Shown in pieces: positions 50,004 through 57,465 of a stretch of DNA of 57,465 bases; within the stretch, counting starts at the first letter, position 1; each line of letters opens with the position of its first letter. The DNA comes from Nitrososphaerota archaeon. Lineage in GTDB: Archaea; Thermoproteota; Nitrososphaeria; Nitrososphaerales; Gagatemarchaeaceae. The translations under genes were made by a program, and so were the position numbers. The DNA lies in NCBI GenBank assembly GCA_027886905.1, contig JAPCJO010000006.1, positions 1-57,465 on the forward strand, written 5' to 3'. The notes under the pieces were generated by a model. It searched no databases, had not been told where the DNA came from, and was given only the letters and a program-made list of their open reading frames with translations.

Positions 50004-51554
50004 ATGCTTCCAAGCGCCCTCCAGCCCAGAGAATACCAACAGAAGATAGCGGAAGCCGCGTCGAAGGCGAACACCCTCGTCGTCCTCCCCACGGGCCTTG
50101 GGAAGACGCTGATAGCCCTCCTCGTTGCCAGGATCAGGCTGGAGAAGTTCCCGAAAGGGAAGGTCGTCGTCCTCGCCCCCACCAAGCCGCTCGTCCTCCA
50201 GCACTTCAACTCCTTCAAGCAGATTCTCTCCCTAGAGCCGAAGGACATCGCGCTCCTGACGGGCGAGAACCCTCCCGAGGAGCGCAGCTACCTATGGAGG
50301 AGGTCGAGGTTCGTCTTCGCGACCCCACAGACCGTGAGGAACGACATACGCCAGGGGCGCATCGACCTGAACGACGTCGTGCTGCTAGTGTTCGATGAGG
50401 CCCACCGCTCGGTCAAGGACTACTCCTACACGGAGGTCGCCAAGGTCTACAGGGAGACCGCCTGGACTCCGCTCATCCTCGGCCTGACCGCCTCGCCCGG
50501 GGGCTCGCGGGAGAAGATCAACGAGATTACTCAGACCCTCTTCATCGAGCACGTCGAGGCCAGGAGCGAGGAGGACGAGGACGTCAAGGGCTACGTCGAG
50601 CAGACCGAGTTCGAGGGGAGGAAGGTCGCGCTACCCCAAGAGTACAGTCAGCTCCTGAGGATACTCCGGGAAGTCTACAACGAGAAGGTGAACAGGCTGA
50701 TGGAGTCAGGCTTCGTCCCGCGCACCCGCCTCTCGAAGAAGATACTCCTCCAGGCCAGGGCGACGATGGTGGCGAGGCTCAAGACGGGCGGGAACAAGGG
50801 CTACATCTACGGCGCCTTGATCACGCAGGCCCAGGCCATCATGGTGAACCACGCCCTCGAGCTGGCCGAGACCCAGGGCGTCGACGTCCTGCTCAAGTAC
50901 CTCAAGCGCATGAGGGAGAAGCCCGAGCAGGGCAAGTCGGCGACCGCGCTCCTGAAGGACCCTAGGTGGATCATGCTCGAGGAGGAGGCCAAGCGCGTCC
51001 AGTCCATCGAGTACCCCAAGCTCACCGAACTCAGGAAGATAGTCAAGGGCCAGTTCGAGGGCAAGGCGGGCTCCAAGATTATCGTCTTCACCCAGTACCG
51101 GGACACCATCGAGTCGATAGTGGAGACGCTCGCCAAGGACGGGGTGAGCGCCCAGAGGTTCGTCGGGCAGGCCAACAAGGCCGACAGCGAGGGCATGGAC
51201 CAGAAGACGCAGACCGGCATCCTCGAGAAGTTCACCGAGGGCGAGTTCAACATCCTGGTCAGCAGCAGCATCGGGGAGGAGGGCCTGCACGTCCCCGACG
51301 TCGACCTGGTGGTCTTCTACGAGGCCGTCCCGTCCGAGATTAGGGCGATACAGCGGAAGGGCCGGACGGGGAGGACGATGAGGGGCAAGGTGATAGTCCT
51401 GCTCGCGGAGGGGACCGTCGACGAGGCCTACTTCTACAGCAGCCTGCGCAGGGAGAGGTTCATGAAGAGCATGGTCTCCGCCCCGAAGACCGAAGCGAAG
51501 CCTGCCCGGAGGGAGCCGAAGAAGCCCACGACCCTCTTGGACTATATGGACTAG
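50004..51554 (+). CDS. Hef-like superfamily 2 helicase
   Basis: 516 aa. Walker A is PTGLGKTL, the DEAH box FDEAHRS, motif III GLTASPGG, and the C-terminal half has SKIIVFTQYRDT, SIGEEGLHVPDVDLVVFYEAVPS and QRKGRTGR. This matches the archaeal Hef/FANCM-type helicase that remodels stalled forks. The XPF-type nuclease half of euryarchaeal Hef is absent, so it is a helicase-only form. The tail ends TTLLDYMD, weakly like a PCNA-interacting peptide. ATG 50004 is 30 nt after the TATA-like TGTATAATC. Confidence 0.88.
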   Translation: MLPSALQPREYQQKIAEAASKANTLVVLPTGLGKTLIALLVARIRLEKFPKGKVVVLAPTKPLVLQHFNSFKQILSLEPKDIALLTGENPPEERSYLWRRSRFVFATPQTVRNDIRQGRIDLNDVVLLVFDEAHRSVKDYSYTEVAKVYRETAWTPLILGLTASPGGSREKINEITQTLFIEHVEARSEEDEDVKGYVEQTEFEGRKVALPQEYSQLLRILREVYNEKVNRLMESGFVPRTRLSKKILLQARATMVARLKTGGNKGYIYGALITQAQAIMVNHALELAETQGVDVLLKYLKRMREKPEQGKSATALLKDPRWIMLEEEAKRVQSIEYPKLTELRKIVKGQFEGKAGSKIIVFTQYRDTIESIVETLAKDGVSAQRFVGQANKADSEGMDQKTQTGILEKFTEGEFNILVSSSIGEEGLHVPDVDLVVFYEAVPSEIRAIQRKGRTGRTMRGKVIVLLAEGTVDEAYFYSSLRRERFMKSMVSAPKTEAKPARREPKKPTTLLDYMD

Positions 51555-51563
51555 ACCGCGCGC

Positions 51564-52787
51564 CTACTTGTAGGCCTCGAACTCTCTTCCGAGCACCGTG
51601 GACGCGATCTTTAGCTCCATTATCTCGTCGGTGCCCTCGTAGATTCTCGCGACGCGAGTGTCCAGAAGGTGCTTCGTCACCGGAGCGAGGATGGAATAAC
51701 CGAACCCGCCGAAGCACTGCACCGCGGCGTCCGCGGTGTTGTAGGCCGCCCTGGACGAGACGTACTTGGCGACCGCGCTCGCCCTGTCGACCTCCGTCCT
51801 CATCTCCAGGTTCCCGCGGTTGTTGTCGTACTCCTCCTTCTTCAGCGCGACCTGGTAGACGAGCCAGCGCGACGACTCCAGGTTTGCCACCATCGTGGCG
51901 ATGTGCCTCTGGATCAGCTGGTGCTTCCCGATGGGCTTGCCGAACTGCGTCCTGTAGGACACCCTCTCCTTCACCTGATTGATGCAGTCCTCCATCACTC
52001 CCAGGCATCCCGACGCTATCCCCATCCTCCCGTTGAGCAGCGCCGCGTAGGCGACCGAGAGTCCTTTCCCCTCCTCCCCAAGGACGTCCTCCTTGGGCAC
52101 CTTCACGTTGTCGAGCGTGAGCAGCGAGGTGTCCGACGTGAAGAGCCCCATCTTCTCCTCCATCCTCATCTCCACCGAGAACCCGGGCTCGTCCTTGTCG
52201 ACTAGGAAGGCCGTCACGCCCTTCTGCTGCCCTTCAGGGAGCGCGAAAACTATCAGCTTGTTCGCAACTGACCCGTTCGAGATCAGGTACTTCGACCCGG
52301 TGACGTAGTAGCTGTCGCCCTCCTTCCTGAAGGTGGACTTGAGCGCGGAGGGGTCGCTCCCCGCCTCCGGCTCGGTGAGCGCATAGGCGAAGACTACCTC
52401 GCCCGTCGCCGCCTTGGTGAGGTACCTCTGCTTCTGCTCCTCGTTCCCCCACTCCTGGACAGTGAGGCTCCCGAGCGCCTGGTGGACATCGATGTATGTG
52501 ATGACGCCGAGGCCGAGCTGCCCGAATCTCTCGAGCGCCAGCGCGTGGACGAGTGGCCTCGACCCCTCGCCGCCATACTTCTTGGCAATCGGTATCCCCA
52601 TGAGGCGGTGCTTCTTGACTATCTCCGGAATCTTCTCGTTGAACCGCCTCTCGACGTATCTCTCGAACTCGGGGAGGACCAGCTCATCGCACGCCGCCTC
52701 CACCCTCTCGAAGAGCTTGTGGTCGTCCTCGGTCAGGTCGACGAGCTTCTTCGCATCCTCCACCGACCTCGCAAATAGTTTCTCCAT
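51564..52787 (-). CDS. acyl-CoA dehydrogenase
   Basis: 407 aa. The flavin-binding segments AYALTEPEAGSDPSALKS and SKYLISNGSVANKLIV are clear, and the C-terminal active region is RVARIYEGTDEIMELKIA, holding the catalytic Glu as in glutaryl-CoA and related dehydrogenases. It oxidises an acyl-CoA with transfer of electrons to ETF; chain length or a glutaryl/isobutyryl preference is not determined. Convergent with the helicase gene, ten nt apart. Confidence 0.92.
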   Translation of the reverse strand: MEKLFARSVEDAKKLVDLTEDDHKLFERVEAACDELVLPEFERYVERRFNEKIPEIVKKHRLMGIPIAKKYGGEGSRPLVHALALERFGQLGLGVITYIDVHQALGSLTVQEWGNEEQKQRYLTKAATGEVVFAYALTEPEAGSDPSALKSTFRKEGDSYYVTGSKYLISNGSVANKLIVFALPEGQQKGVTAFLVDKDEPGFSVEMRMEEKMGLFTSDTSLLTLDNVKVPKEDVLGEEGKGLSVAYAALLNGRMGIASGCLGVMEDCINQVKERVSYRTQFGKPIGKHQLIQRHIATMVANLESSRWLVYQVALKKEEYDNNRGNLEMRTEVDRASAVAKYVSSRAAYNTADAAVQCFGGFGYSILAPVTKHLLDTRVARIYEGTDEIMELKIASTVLGREFEAYK

Positions 52788-52863
52788 GTCCGTCTGGCGG
52801 ACGGGCGAGCCGAAGTGGGTTTAAACCATAGCGCTTCGCTCTGAGAGACCCGTTCGAGCCATA

Positions 52864-53073
52864 ATGGAGATAGACGACTCGGCGGCCTTGATGTATTACA
52901 CATACTTCATGATGAACTGGGGAGAGGTCTCCCAGGGGCCGTCCGCCGCCAGGTGCTTCTCCTGCGGCGGCCCCATGATGAGCGTCGAACCCGTCCGTGA
53001 CAAGAAGGGCGTCGTCTTCGACGGGATCGTATGCCACAAGTGCAAGACCCTCCTCTGGACCAGGAAAGGCTGA
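52864..53073 (+). CDS. small zinc-ribbon protein
   Basis: 69 aa from ATG 52864 with two Cys pairs, RCFSCGGP and VCHKCKTL, that can bind one zinc. The N terminus (YYTYFMMNWGEV) is aromatic. A TATA-like GGGTTTAAACC lies about 39 nt upstream. Function unknown; such ribbons often work in transcription or translation. Confidence 0.7.
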   Translation: MEIDDSAALMYYTYFMMNWGEVSQGPSAARCFSCGGPMMSVEPVRDKKGVVFDGIVCHKCKTLLWTRKG

Positions 53074-53121
53074 CGCGGCGCAGATTCGCTTTTATCGGCG
53101 CCCCGATTCTCGGCCGACGCC

Positions 53122-53649
53122 GTGTCAGTCCTGAGCGGGAAGGAGGTCGCGAAGTCTTGCTCCTCCTACAAGAAGGTCAATCCCAACGGCGTCGACCTCT
53201 CCCCGAAGGAGGTCAAGCTCGTCCCCCGCGGCTACAAGATCTACTTGCACGGCGAGGAGAGGGGCTACATCGCGCCGTCCGCGGCCCGAGGCAAGAGGGC
53301 CCGGAAGCCCGAGGTGAGGGACGTGAAAGAGCTCGTCTCCCCCGACAAGGAAGGCTTCTACGATTTTCTTAAGGGGAACATCTACGAGCTCCGGTTCCCG
53401 AAGGTGACGGTTCCCGCCGACTGCACCGGTTTCGCTTTTCCCCGCTCGACGGTCAACAGGCTCGGGATCATCAAGCTCGAGAGCGCGGTCTTCGACAGCG
53501 GCTACTCGGGCGAGTTCACGCAGAGCATCTTCACGCCCATCGACGCGCGCGTCCACAAGGACGAGGCCCTCGTCCAACTAGTCTTCATCAGGAATGAGGC
53601 TCCCGCGACGGAGCTCTACAGCGGAAGGTACCAGAACGAAAAGTCCTAG
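53122..53649 (+). CDS. dUTPase/dCTP deaminase-family protein
   Basis: 175 aa from GTG 53122, about 30 nt after TATA CGCTTTTATCG. Central segments GFAFPRSTVNRLGI and ESAVFDSGYSGEFT match the trimeric dUTPase fold (PRSS-like motif and the beta-hairpin DxGYxG). It likely removes dUTP or deaminates dCTP to keep uracil out of DNA; assignment between the two needs a structure or activity test. Its stop shares CTAG with the convergent endonuclease III gene. Confidence 0.78.
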   Translation: MSVLSGKEVAKSCSSYKKVNPNGVDLSPKEVKLVPRGYKIYLHGEERGYIAPSAARGKRARKPEVRDVKELVSPDKEGFYDFLKGNIYELRFPKVTVPADCTGFAFPRSTVNRLGIIKLESAVFDSGYSGEFTQSIFTPIDARVHKDEALVQLVFIRNEAPATELYSGRYQNEKS

Positions 53650-54350
53650 CGGGAGCGCGCGAGCGCGACCTGCTTCGGCCTTACGACCTCCCTGTAGTAC
53701 TTGCACCTCGCCCTGAGCGTGCACTCTCCGCATTTCGGCCCTATCGGCTTGCACGTCGTCTGCCCGAACCTTACGAAGAGCTCGTTGAGCTCGAGCCAGT
53801 AGCGCTTGGGGACTCTCTCGACCAGCTTGGCCTCGGTCTCCTCGGGCATCCTCGTCTCGACGAGCCCCAGCCTGTTGGCGATCCTGTGGACGTGGGTGTC
53901 GACTGGGATGGCGGGCTTGTCGAACCCGTACACGAGGACGCAGTTCGCGGTCTTCGGGCCCACCGAGGGCAGAGACATCAGCGCCTCCGCGTCCGACGGG
54001 ACCTCGCCCCCGAACTCGTCGACGAGCTGCTTCGCGACCTTGATGATGCTCTTCGCCTTCATGTTGTAGAAGCCGGCCGGCCTGATCAGGTCACGAACCA
54101 CCTCCTCGTCGGCGTCGGCGAGGTCCTGGGGACTCTTGAACCTAGAGAAGAGCCTCTCCGTGGCGAGGGTCGTCCTCTCGTCGCGGGTGCGCTGTGAGAG
54201 TATCGTCCCGATGAGTATCCTGAAGGGGTTGCCCCCCTCCGCGTCCTTGAGCTCGGAGAGGGCGGTCGCCCTCGGGTCCTTGCTCTCGCGAACCATCTTC
54301 GCGATCTGGCGCAGGATTGGGCCTATGTCCTCTCGCTTTCGGTCAGCCAT
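53646..54350 (-). CDS. nth: endonuclease III-family DNA glycosylase
   Basis: About 234 aa from ATG 54350 (GTG 54368 gives six more residues). The helix-hairpin-helix LPSVGPKTANCVLVYGF contains the catalytic Lys, PVDTHVHR the catalytic Asp, and the C terminus has the four-Cys 4Fe-4S loop C-x6-C-x2-C-x5-C (CKPIGPKCGECTLRARC). It excises oxidised pyrimidines and cleaves the strand. It partly overlaps the end of the SDR gene on the same strand. Confidence 0.95.
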   Translation of the reverse strand: MADRKREDIGPILRQIAKMVRESKDPRATALSELKDAEGGNPFRILIGTILSQRTRDERTTLATERLFSRFKSPQDLADADEEVVRDLIRPAGFYNMKAKSIIKVAKQLVDEFGGEVPSDAEALMSLPSVGPKTANCVLVYGFDKPAIPVDTHVHRIANRLGLVETRMPEETEAKLVERVPKRYWLELNELFVRFGQTTCKPIGPKCGECTLRARCKYYREVVRPKQVALARSR

Positions 54351-55294
54351 GGCTCCTTCCCGTGCCACTCGGCTATCCCTGCGCTCGTCCGCTCGAGGTC
54401 ATAGTCGGGGGAGTAAGAGATGGCGCCCCAAGAGTCCTGCTTCTCGAGGACGACCCCGGCCTTGACCTGGCTCGCGGCATATGGCGGCAGGGACGTCTTG
54501 GCGAAGATACCCTCGCGCTTGACCTGGGCCTTCTTCCCGCACGCCGCCACCACGCCCCTGGCGAGCTCCTCGGCCGTCGCGTCGAACGACTTCACCTGGT
54601 AGACCTTTCCGGACTGGCCCGACGTCGCCACCCTGAAGAGGGCCTTTGCCACGTCCTTGGGGTGGGTGAATGACATGGGCGAGTCGCTCCCAGAGGGGAG
54701 CACGACGCTCCCGCCCTCCATCATCCTAAGCAGGGGCAGCGCGAAGGTGGTGTCCCTGGGGCCTGTCGCTCTCGCCGCCCTGACCACCTTGAGGCGCATC
54801 TCGCCGCCCTTCTTCGAGAACTCCCGGATCTCCGCCTCGGCCAGAAGCTTGGCCTTCTGGTAGGGGTGCGACGGCGACCCGTCCACCGCCTCTTCGCCCG
54901 CCCCGACCTTCTTCCTCTTGAAGCCGAAGACGTCGAGGGTGCTGAGGTGGACAAAGTCCTGCACGCCGTGCTCCTCCCCCTCCTCCAAGAGGTTCCGGAG
55001 CCCCACCGTGTTCGGCCCCAGGTAGTCGCCCTGCCCCTCGTGGTCCGGGGTCGGGGACGCCAGGTTGTAGATAACGTTCACGCCATCCACGGCCTCGTGC
55101 AGCGAGCCCCTCTCGAGCAGGTCGGCCTCGAGGATCTGGATCCCGCACTGGTCGAGTATCTTGAGGTGCGAGCCTTTGCGGAATATCCCCTTGGAGATCT
55201 CCCCCTCCTGGAAGAAGTACTCGGCCAGGTGCCCCCCGATGAAGCCCGTCCCGCCCACTATGAGGTTCAATCTCTCATCTCGTTCCCTTTGCAA
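54323..55294 (-). CDS. NAD-dependent epimerase/dehydratase (extended SDR)
   Basis: 323 aa with VGGTGFIGGHLAEYF as the Rossmann motif, the YxxxK pair in HPYQKAKLLAE, and ATGPRDTTFALPLLRMM for substrate side. It acts on a nucleotide sugar or sterol-like substrate; the SDR family alone does not tell. Start TTG 55294. The stop lies inside the endonuclease III coding region, so the two genes overlap by about 27 nt. Confidence 0.85.
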   Translation of the reverse strand: MQRERDERLNLIVGGTGFIGGHLAEYFFQEGEISKGIFRKGSHLKILDQCGIQILEADLLERGSLHEAVDGVNVIYNLASPTPDHEGQGDYLGPNTVGLRNLLEEGEEHGVQDFVHLSTLDVFGFKRKKVGAGEEAVDGSPSHPYQKAKLLAEAEIREFSKKGGEMRLKVVRAARATGPRDTTFALPLLRMMEGGSVVLPSGSDSPMSFTHPKDVAKALFRVATSGQSGKVYQVKSFDATAEELARGVVAACGKKAQVKREGIFAKTSLPPYAASQVKAGVVLEKQDSWGAISYSPDYDLERTSAGIAEWHGKEPWLTESERT

Positions 55295-55327
55295 ACGGCT
55301 TCGACGGCGACACGAAAATCACGGGTT

Positions 55328-55663
55328 TCACGAGTGCGTGTGGTGGTGCTCGAGCTCTTCCTTCTTCTTCGACGCCTCGGCGGCGGCGGCGTCGACCTCG
55401 AAGTCGCCGCTCACGAGCTTCTGCTGGAGATCCTCCTCGAACTTCCCGACGTCCCCGAAGGCCGCCTTGACCTTTTTCTTCGATATGGGGGAGAGCCTTG
55501 GGGCGACGTTCTGCCCACCGTATCTCCCGTAGGCTATGCCCTTGAACCTGATCTTCTCGCCGTTGATCTCGATGTAACCCTTGATGATGTTGGCTATCTC
55601 TCCCCCGGTGACGTCGTCCACCACGACTTTGTATTCGGGAAGATGCGGTTTCTCTCTCTGCAA
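55328..55663 (-). CDS. hypothetical protein with His-rich tail
   Basis: About 111 aa from TTG 55663. The frame is open to 55753, but a minus-strand TATA box (TTCATATACCC, centre about 55689) lies 26 nt from TTG 55663. The N-terminal half is beta-rich (EYKVVVDDVTGGEIANIIKG, KIRFKGIAYGRYGG), the rest helical (KFEEDLQQKLVSGDFEVD), and it ends ELEHHHTHS, which could bind metal. No family recognised. Confidence 0.58.
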   Translation of the reverse strand: MQREKPHLPEYKVVVDDVTGGEIANIIKGYIEINGEKIRFKGIAYGRYGGQNVAPRLSPISKKKVKAAFGDVGKFEEDLQQKLVSGDFEVDAAAAEASKKKEELEHHHTHS

Positions 55664-55771
55664 ATCATTATTTCGTGGCGGAGCGGGTATATGAATTGTG
55701 GGGGCGTTGGTCAAGTCTCCCGCACTGCGAGGGCTATAACCGGCCCGCATCATAACTGACCAGTCCCGAAG

Positions 55772-56056
55772 ATGAGGAAGAGGGCAATCACGTTCTTGGC
55801 GGTCGCGGTCGTGCTTTCTCTGATGGTCGTCTCGTTCGCGATATACCTCAGCCCCCGGACAAGCGAGGTGGCCTGCGTCTCGACGGTCTACTTGGCGTTC
55901 CTGGGCAACGCTACGCGCAGCTCGGTGGGGACCTACACGACGACCACCAACTCGACGGCGCCGGTCGGACGCGTCATGTCCACGACTCTCACCCCGTTCT
56001 CCGAGGGGAAACAGCTCTACCGGATAGAGGAGACGTGCACCTTCGTCTCGAAATGA
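55772..56056 (+). CDS. small membrane-anchored extracellular protein
   Basis: 94 aa from ATG 55772 with an N-terminal helix (ITFLAVAVVLSLMVVSFAIYL) and a Ser/Thr-rich ectodomain (GTYTTTTNSTAPVG) containing two Cys and sequons. A TATA-like GGCTATAACC lies about 35 nt upstream. Family unknown. Confidence 0.55.
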   Translation: MRKRAITFLAVAVVLSLMVVSFAIYLSPRTSEVACVSTVYLAFLGNATRSSVGTYTTTTNSTAPVGRVMSTTLTPFSEGKQLYRIEETCTFVSK

Positions 56057-56106
56057 GGGCAGACGTTTAGATTTATATAATCGTTTAAGCTATCCTAACC
56101 ATTAAC

Positions 56107-56709
56107 ATGGCAAGGGCGGCCACGAGGGTGGTCTCGGACAAGAAGGTGGCGAAGCTGCTCGTGGATCCCGTCAAGAGGCAGATCCTCCGGCACCTCGCCG
56201 AAGAGGAGCTCACCCAGAAGATGCTCGCGGAGCGGCTTGGGATGGCCGACCCCTCAGTCTACTACCACCTGAAGGAGCTCAAGGCGGCAAAGTTGGTCAC
56301 CGTGGTCAGGAGCGAGCCCGAAAGGCACGGCATCATCCAAAAGTTCTACGCCGCCGGCGCCATGTATTACATCGCGGACTACGCCAAGTTGCCGCTAGAG
56401 CTCCGCGCGTACTTCCTCGCGGTCAACTTGGAGAGGCTGAGGGGCATCTTCGCGATCCTCAAGGCCCTCAGGGGAATCACGATAACCCTGTCGAGCGGCG
56501 AGATGGAGAAGCTCGCCGACCGCCTCGCCCACTCACTCGCGGAGATAGCCAAGGAGCGCCAAGACGCCCCCTTCGGCGGAGGGAGGGAGTCACTCATCAT
56601 AACCCTCTACGGCGAGGCCCTACAGCGCGTCATCGAGGACGACCCCGAAAGCATAGCCCCGCTGAGCTCGCAGCTCTCGAGCCTCGGGCTGCTCGGCTCC
56701 AATCGCTGA
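56107..56709 (+). CDS. ArsR-type winged-helix regulator
   Basis: 200 aa. The N-terminal winged helix shows KLLVDPVKRQILRHLAEEELTQ, LAERLGMADPSVYYHLKEL and the wing KLVTVVRSEPERHGIIQKFYA; the rest is helical and may bind a ligand or dimerise. Start ATG 56107, 29 nt after the TATA tract TTTATATAATC. The next gene is a TauE/SafE permease on the same strand, 20 nt away, so it may be the regulated target. Confidence 0.85.
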   Translation: MARAATRVVSDKKVAKLLVDPVKRQILRHLAEEELTQKMLAERLGMADPSVYYHLKELKAAKLVTVVRSEPERHGIIQKFYAAGAMYYIADYAKLPLELRAYFLAVNLERLRGIFAILKALRGITITLSSGEMEKLADRLAHSLAEIAKERQDAPFGGGRESLIITLYGEALQRVIEDDPESIAPLSSQLSSLGLLGSNR

Positions 56710-56729
56710 CCAGGGAGCTTGCTCGAAAC

Positions 56730-57465
56730 TTGGACCCCCTGGAGTTCTTCCTTCTGGTGCTCGCCGCGGCGTTCCTCGCCGGGATAGTCGGCTCTCTCCT
56801 GGGTCTCGGAGGGGGCGTCATCATGGTGCCCTTCCTGACGATATTCTTGGGCGTCCCTCCCCTCCTCGCCATCGGGGCGAGCATCGTCTCCGTGATAGCG
56901 ACATCCAGCGGAGCCGCGTCCGCCTACGTCAAGGACGGGATCACCAACCTGCGGATAGGGATGTTCCTAGAGGTGGCGACGACCACCGGAGCCGTGGTGG
57001 GCGCGGTGCTCACGATCTCTCTGGCGCGGGCGAACCTCGAGGGGGTGGTCTACGTCGCTTTCGGGGTCGTGCTGTTGCTATCAGTCCTTCCCCTCCTGCA
57101 AAGGCTCGGCGAGGAGCTGCCCTCCGGCGTGACGCCTGACGGGATCAGCAAGAGGCTGGAGCTGCGCGGAGAGTACTACGACAAGGCCCTGAACGTGCAC
57201 GTCGACTATGAGGCGACGCGCTCGCCCCTCGGGCTCGCCATCATGTGGGCGGCCGGCCTTATCTCCGGCCTCCTCGGCATCGGGAGCGGGGCGCTGAAGG
57301 TGCTCGCCCTGGACGTGGGCATGAAGCTCCCCATGAAGGTCTCCTCGACAACGAGCAACTTCATGATCGGCGTCACCGCCGCGGCCAGCACCGGGATCTT
57401 CTACCTGGGTGGATACATCAATCCCTTCCTCGCCGCCCCGGTGATGATGGGCGTCCTGCTGGGGT
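56730..57465 (+). CDS. TauE/SafE-family permease (3' partial)
   Basis: At least 245 aa from TTG 56730, running off the right edge. The first TM region contains GSLLGLGGGVIMVPFLT, the classical TauE/SafE signature, and a second copy SGLLGIGSGALKVLAL begins the second half. Between them is a cytosolic loop (KRLELRGEYYDKALNVHVDY). The family exports sulfite, sulfonates or similar anions. It is the second gene after the ArsR-type regulator. Confidence 0.88.
   Translation, partial: MDPLEFFLLVLAAAFLAGIVGSLLGLGGGVIMVPFLTIFLGVPPLLAIGASIVSVIATSSGAASAYVKDGITNLRIGMFLEVATTTGAVVGAVLTISLARANLEGVVYVAFGVVLLLSVLPLLQRLGEELPSGVTPDGISKRLELRGEYYDKALNVHVDYEATRSPLGLAIMWAAGLISGLLGIGSGALKVLALDVGMKLPMKVSSTTSNFMIGVTAAASTGIFYLGGYINPFLAAPVMMGVLLG

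Noticed and set aside
1-57465. CRISPR array, rRNA genes, insertion sequences
   Set aside because: No regularly spaced repeat, no rRNA-like stretch and no transposase-like protein was seen in the window.

Overview
This window is chromosomal DNA from a high-GC archaeon, most likely a terrestrial or thermophilic relative of Nitrososphaeria (Thaumarchaeota in the broad sense). The evidence is a two-repeat TATA-binding protein, a Cdc48 AAA ATPase with an HbYX-like tail, archaeal-type triosephosphate isomerase and Bat-type HTH regulator, a divergent B-family DNA polymerase, a DUF6659-like small protein, short introns in tRNA genes, and TATA boxes 24-30 nt upstream of start codons. TTG and GTG starts are very common. 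No ammonia-oxidation genes are present. The lineage is inferred from protein character, not from a search.

Layout. 1-2.8 kb: end of a MoeB/ThiF-rhodanese gene, a small membrane protein and a Cys/Met-metabolism PLP enzyme. 2.9-8.9 kb: a DUF4129-like/DUF4350-like/MoxR/DUF58/membrane-protein operon. 8.9-18.5 kb: triosephosphate isomerase, secreted proteins, a flavin reductase, a double-CDGSH protein, a papain-like protease and a 14-TM drug transporter. 18.8-23.6 kb: Cdc48, TBP under a double TATA box, an aKMT-like methyltransferase, an HxlR regulator and a tautomerase. 23.8-26.4 kb: a lower-GC accessory patch. Here a 17-nt copy of the tRNA-Phe 3' end lies downstream of the intact tRNA gene, bracketing a secreted protein, and a frameshifted LAGLIDADG endonuclease relic sits on the other side of the tRNA. 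26.5-33.6 kb: small cytosolic proteins, a Bat-like regulator behind a CCGTCG palindrome array, an NHL propeller, tRNA-Thr, tRNA-Leu and two more aKMT/FAM173-like methyltransferases.

33.6-37.3 kb is the most striking part. A tight four-gene operon encodes a RadA-like protein without a recognisable Walker A, two small helical proteins that resemble each other, and a B-family polymerase whose catalytic motif C reads IVD instead of DTD and whose exonuclease motifs are eroded. It resembles a mutagenic or translesion polymerase cassette (PolB2/Dpo2-like), analogous in logic to bacterial ImuA-ImuB-DnaE2. 39.2-44.1 kb is a second, diverged MoxR/DUF58 module whose DUF58 protein has lost the MIDAS motif.

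44.1-57.5 kb is mostly housekeeping: DJ-1/PfpI protein, DUF255 thioredoxin-domain protein, NAD kinase, thrB-thrC, a Hef-like helicase, acyl-CoA dehydrogenase, a dUTPase/dCTP deaminase-family protein, endonuclease III, an SDR epimerase, an ArsR-like regulator and the start of a TauE/SafE permease. Three convergent pairs end on a shared CTAG. Several small genes below the usual length cut-off are proposed with explicit uncertainty.
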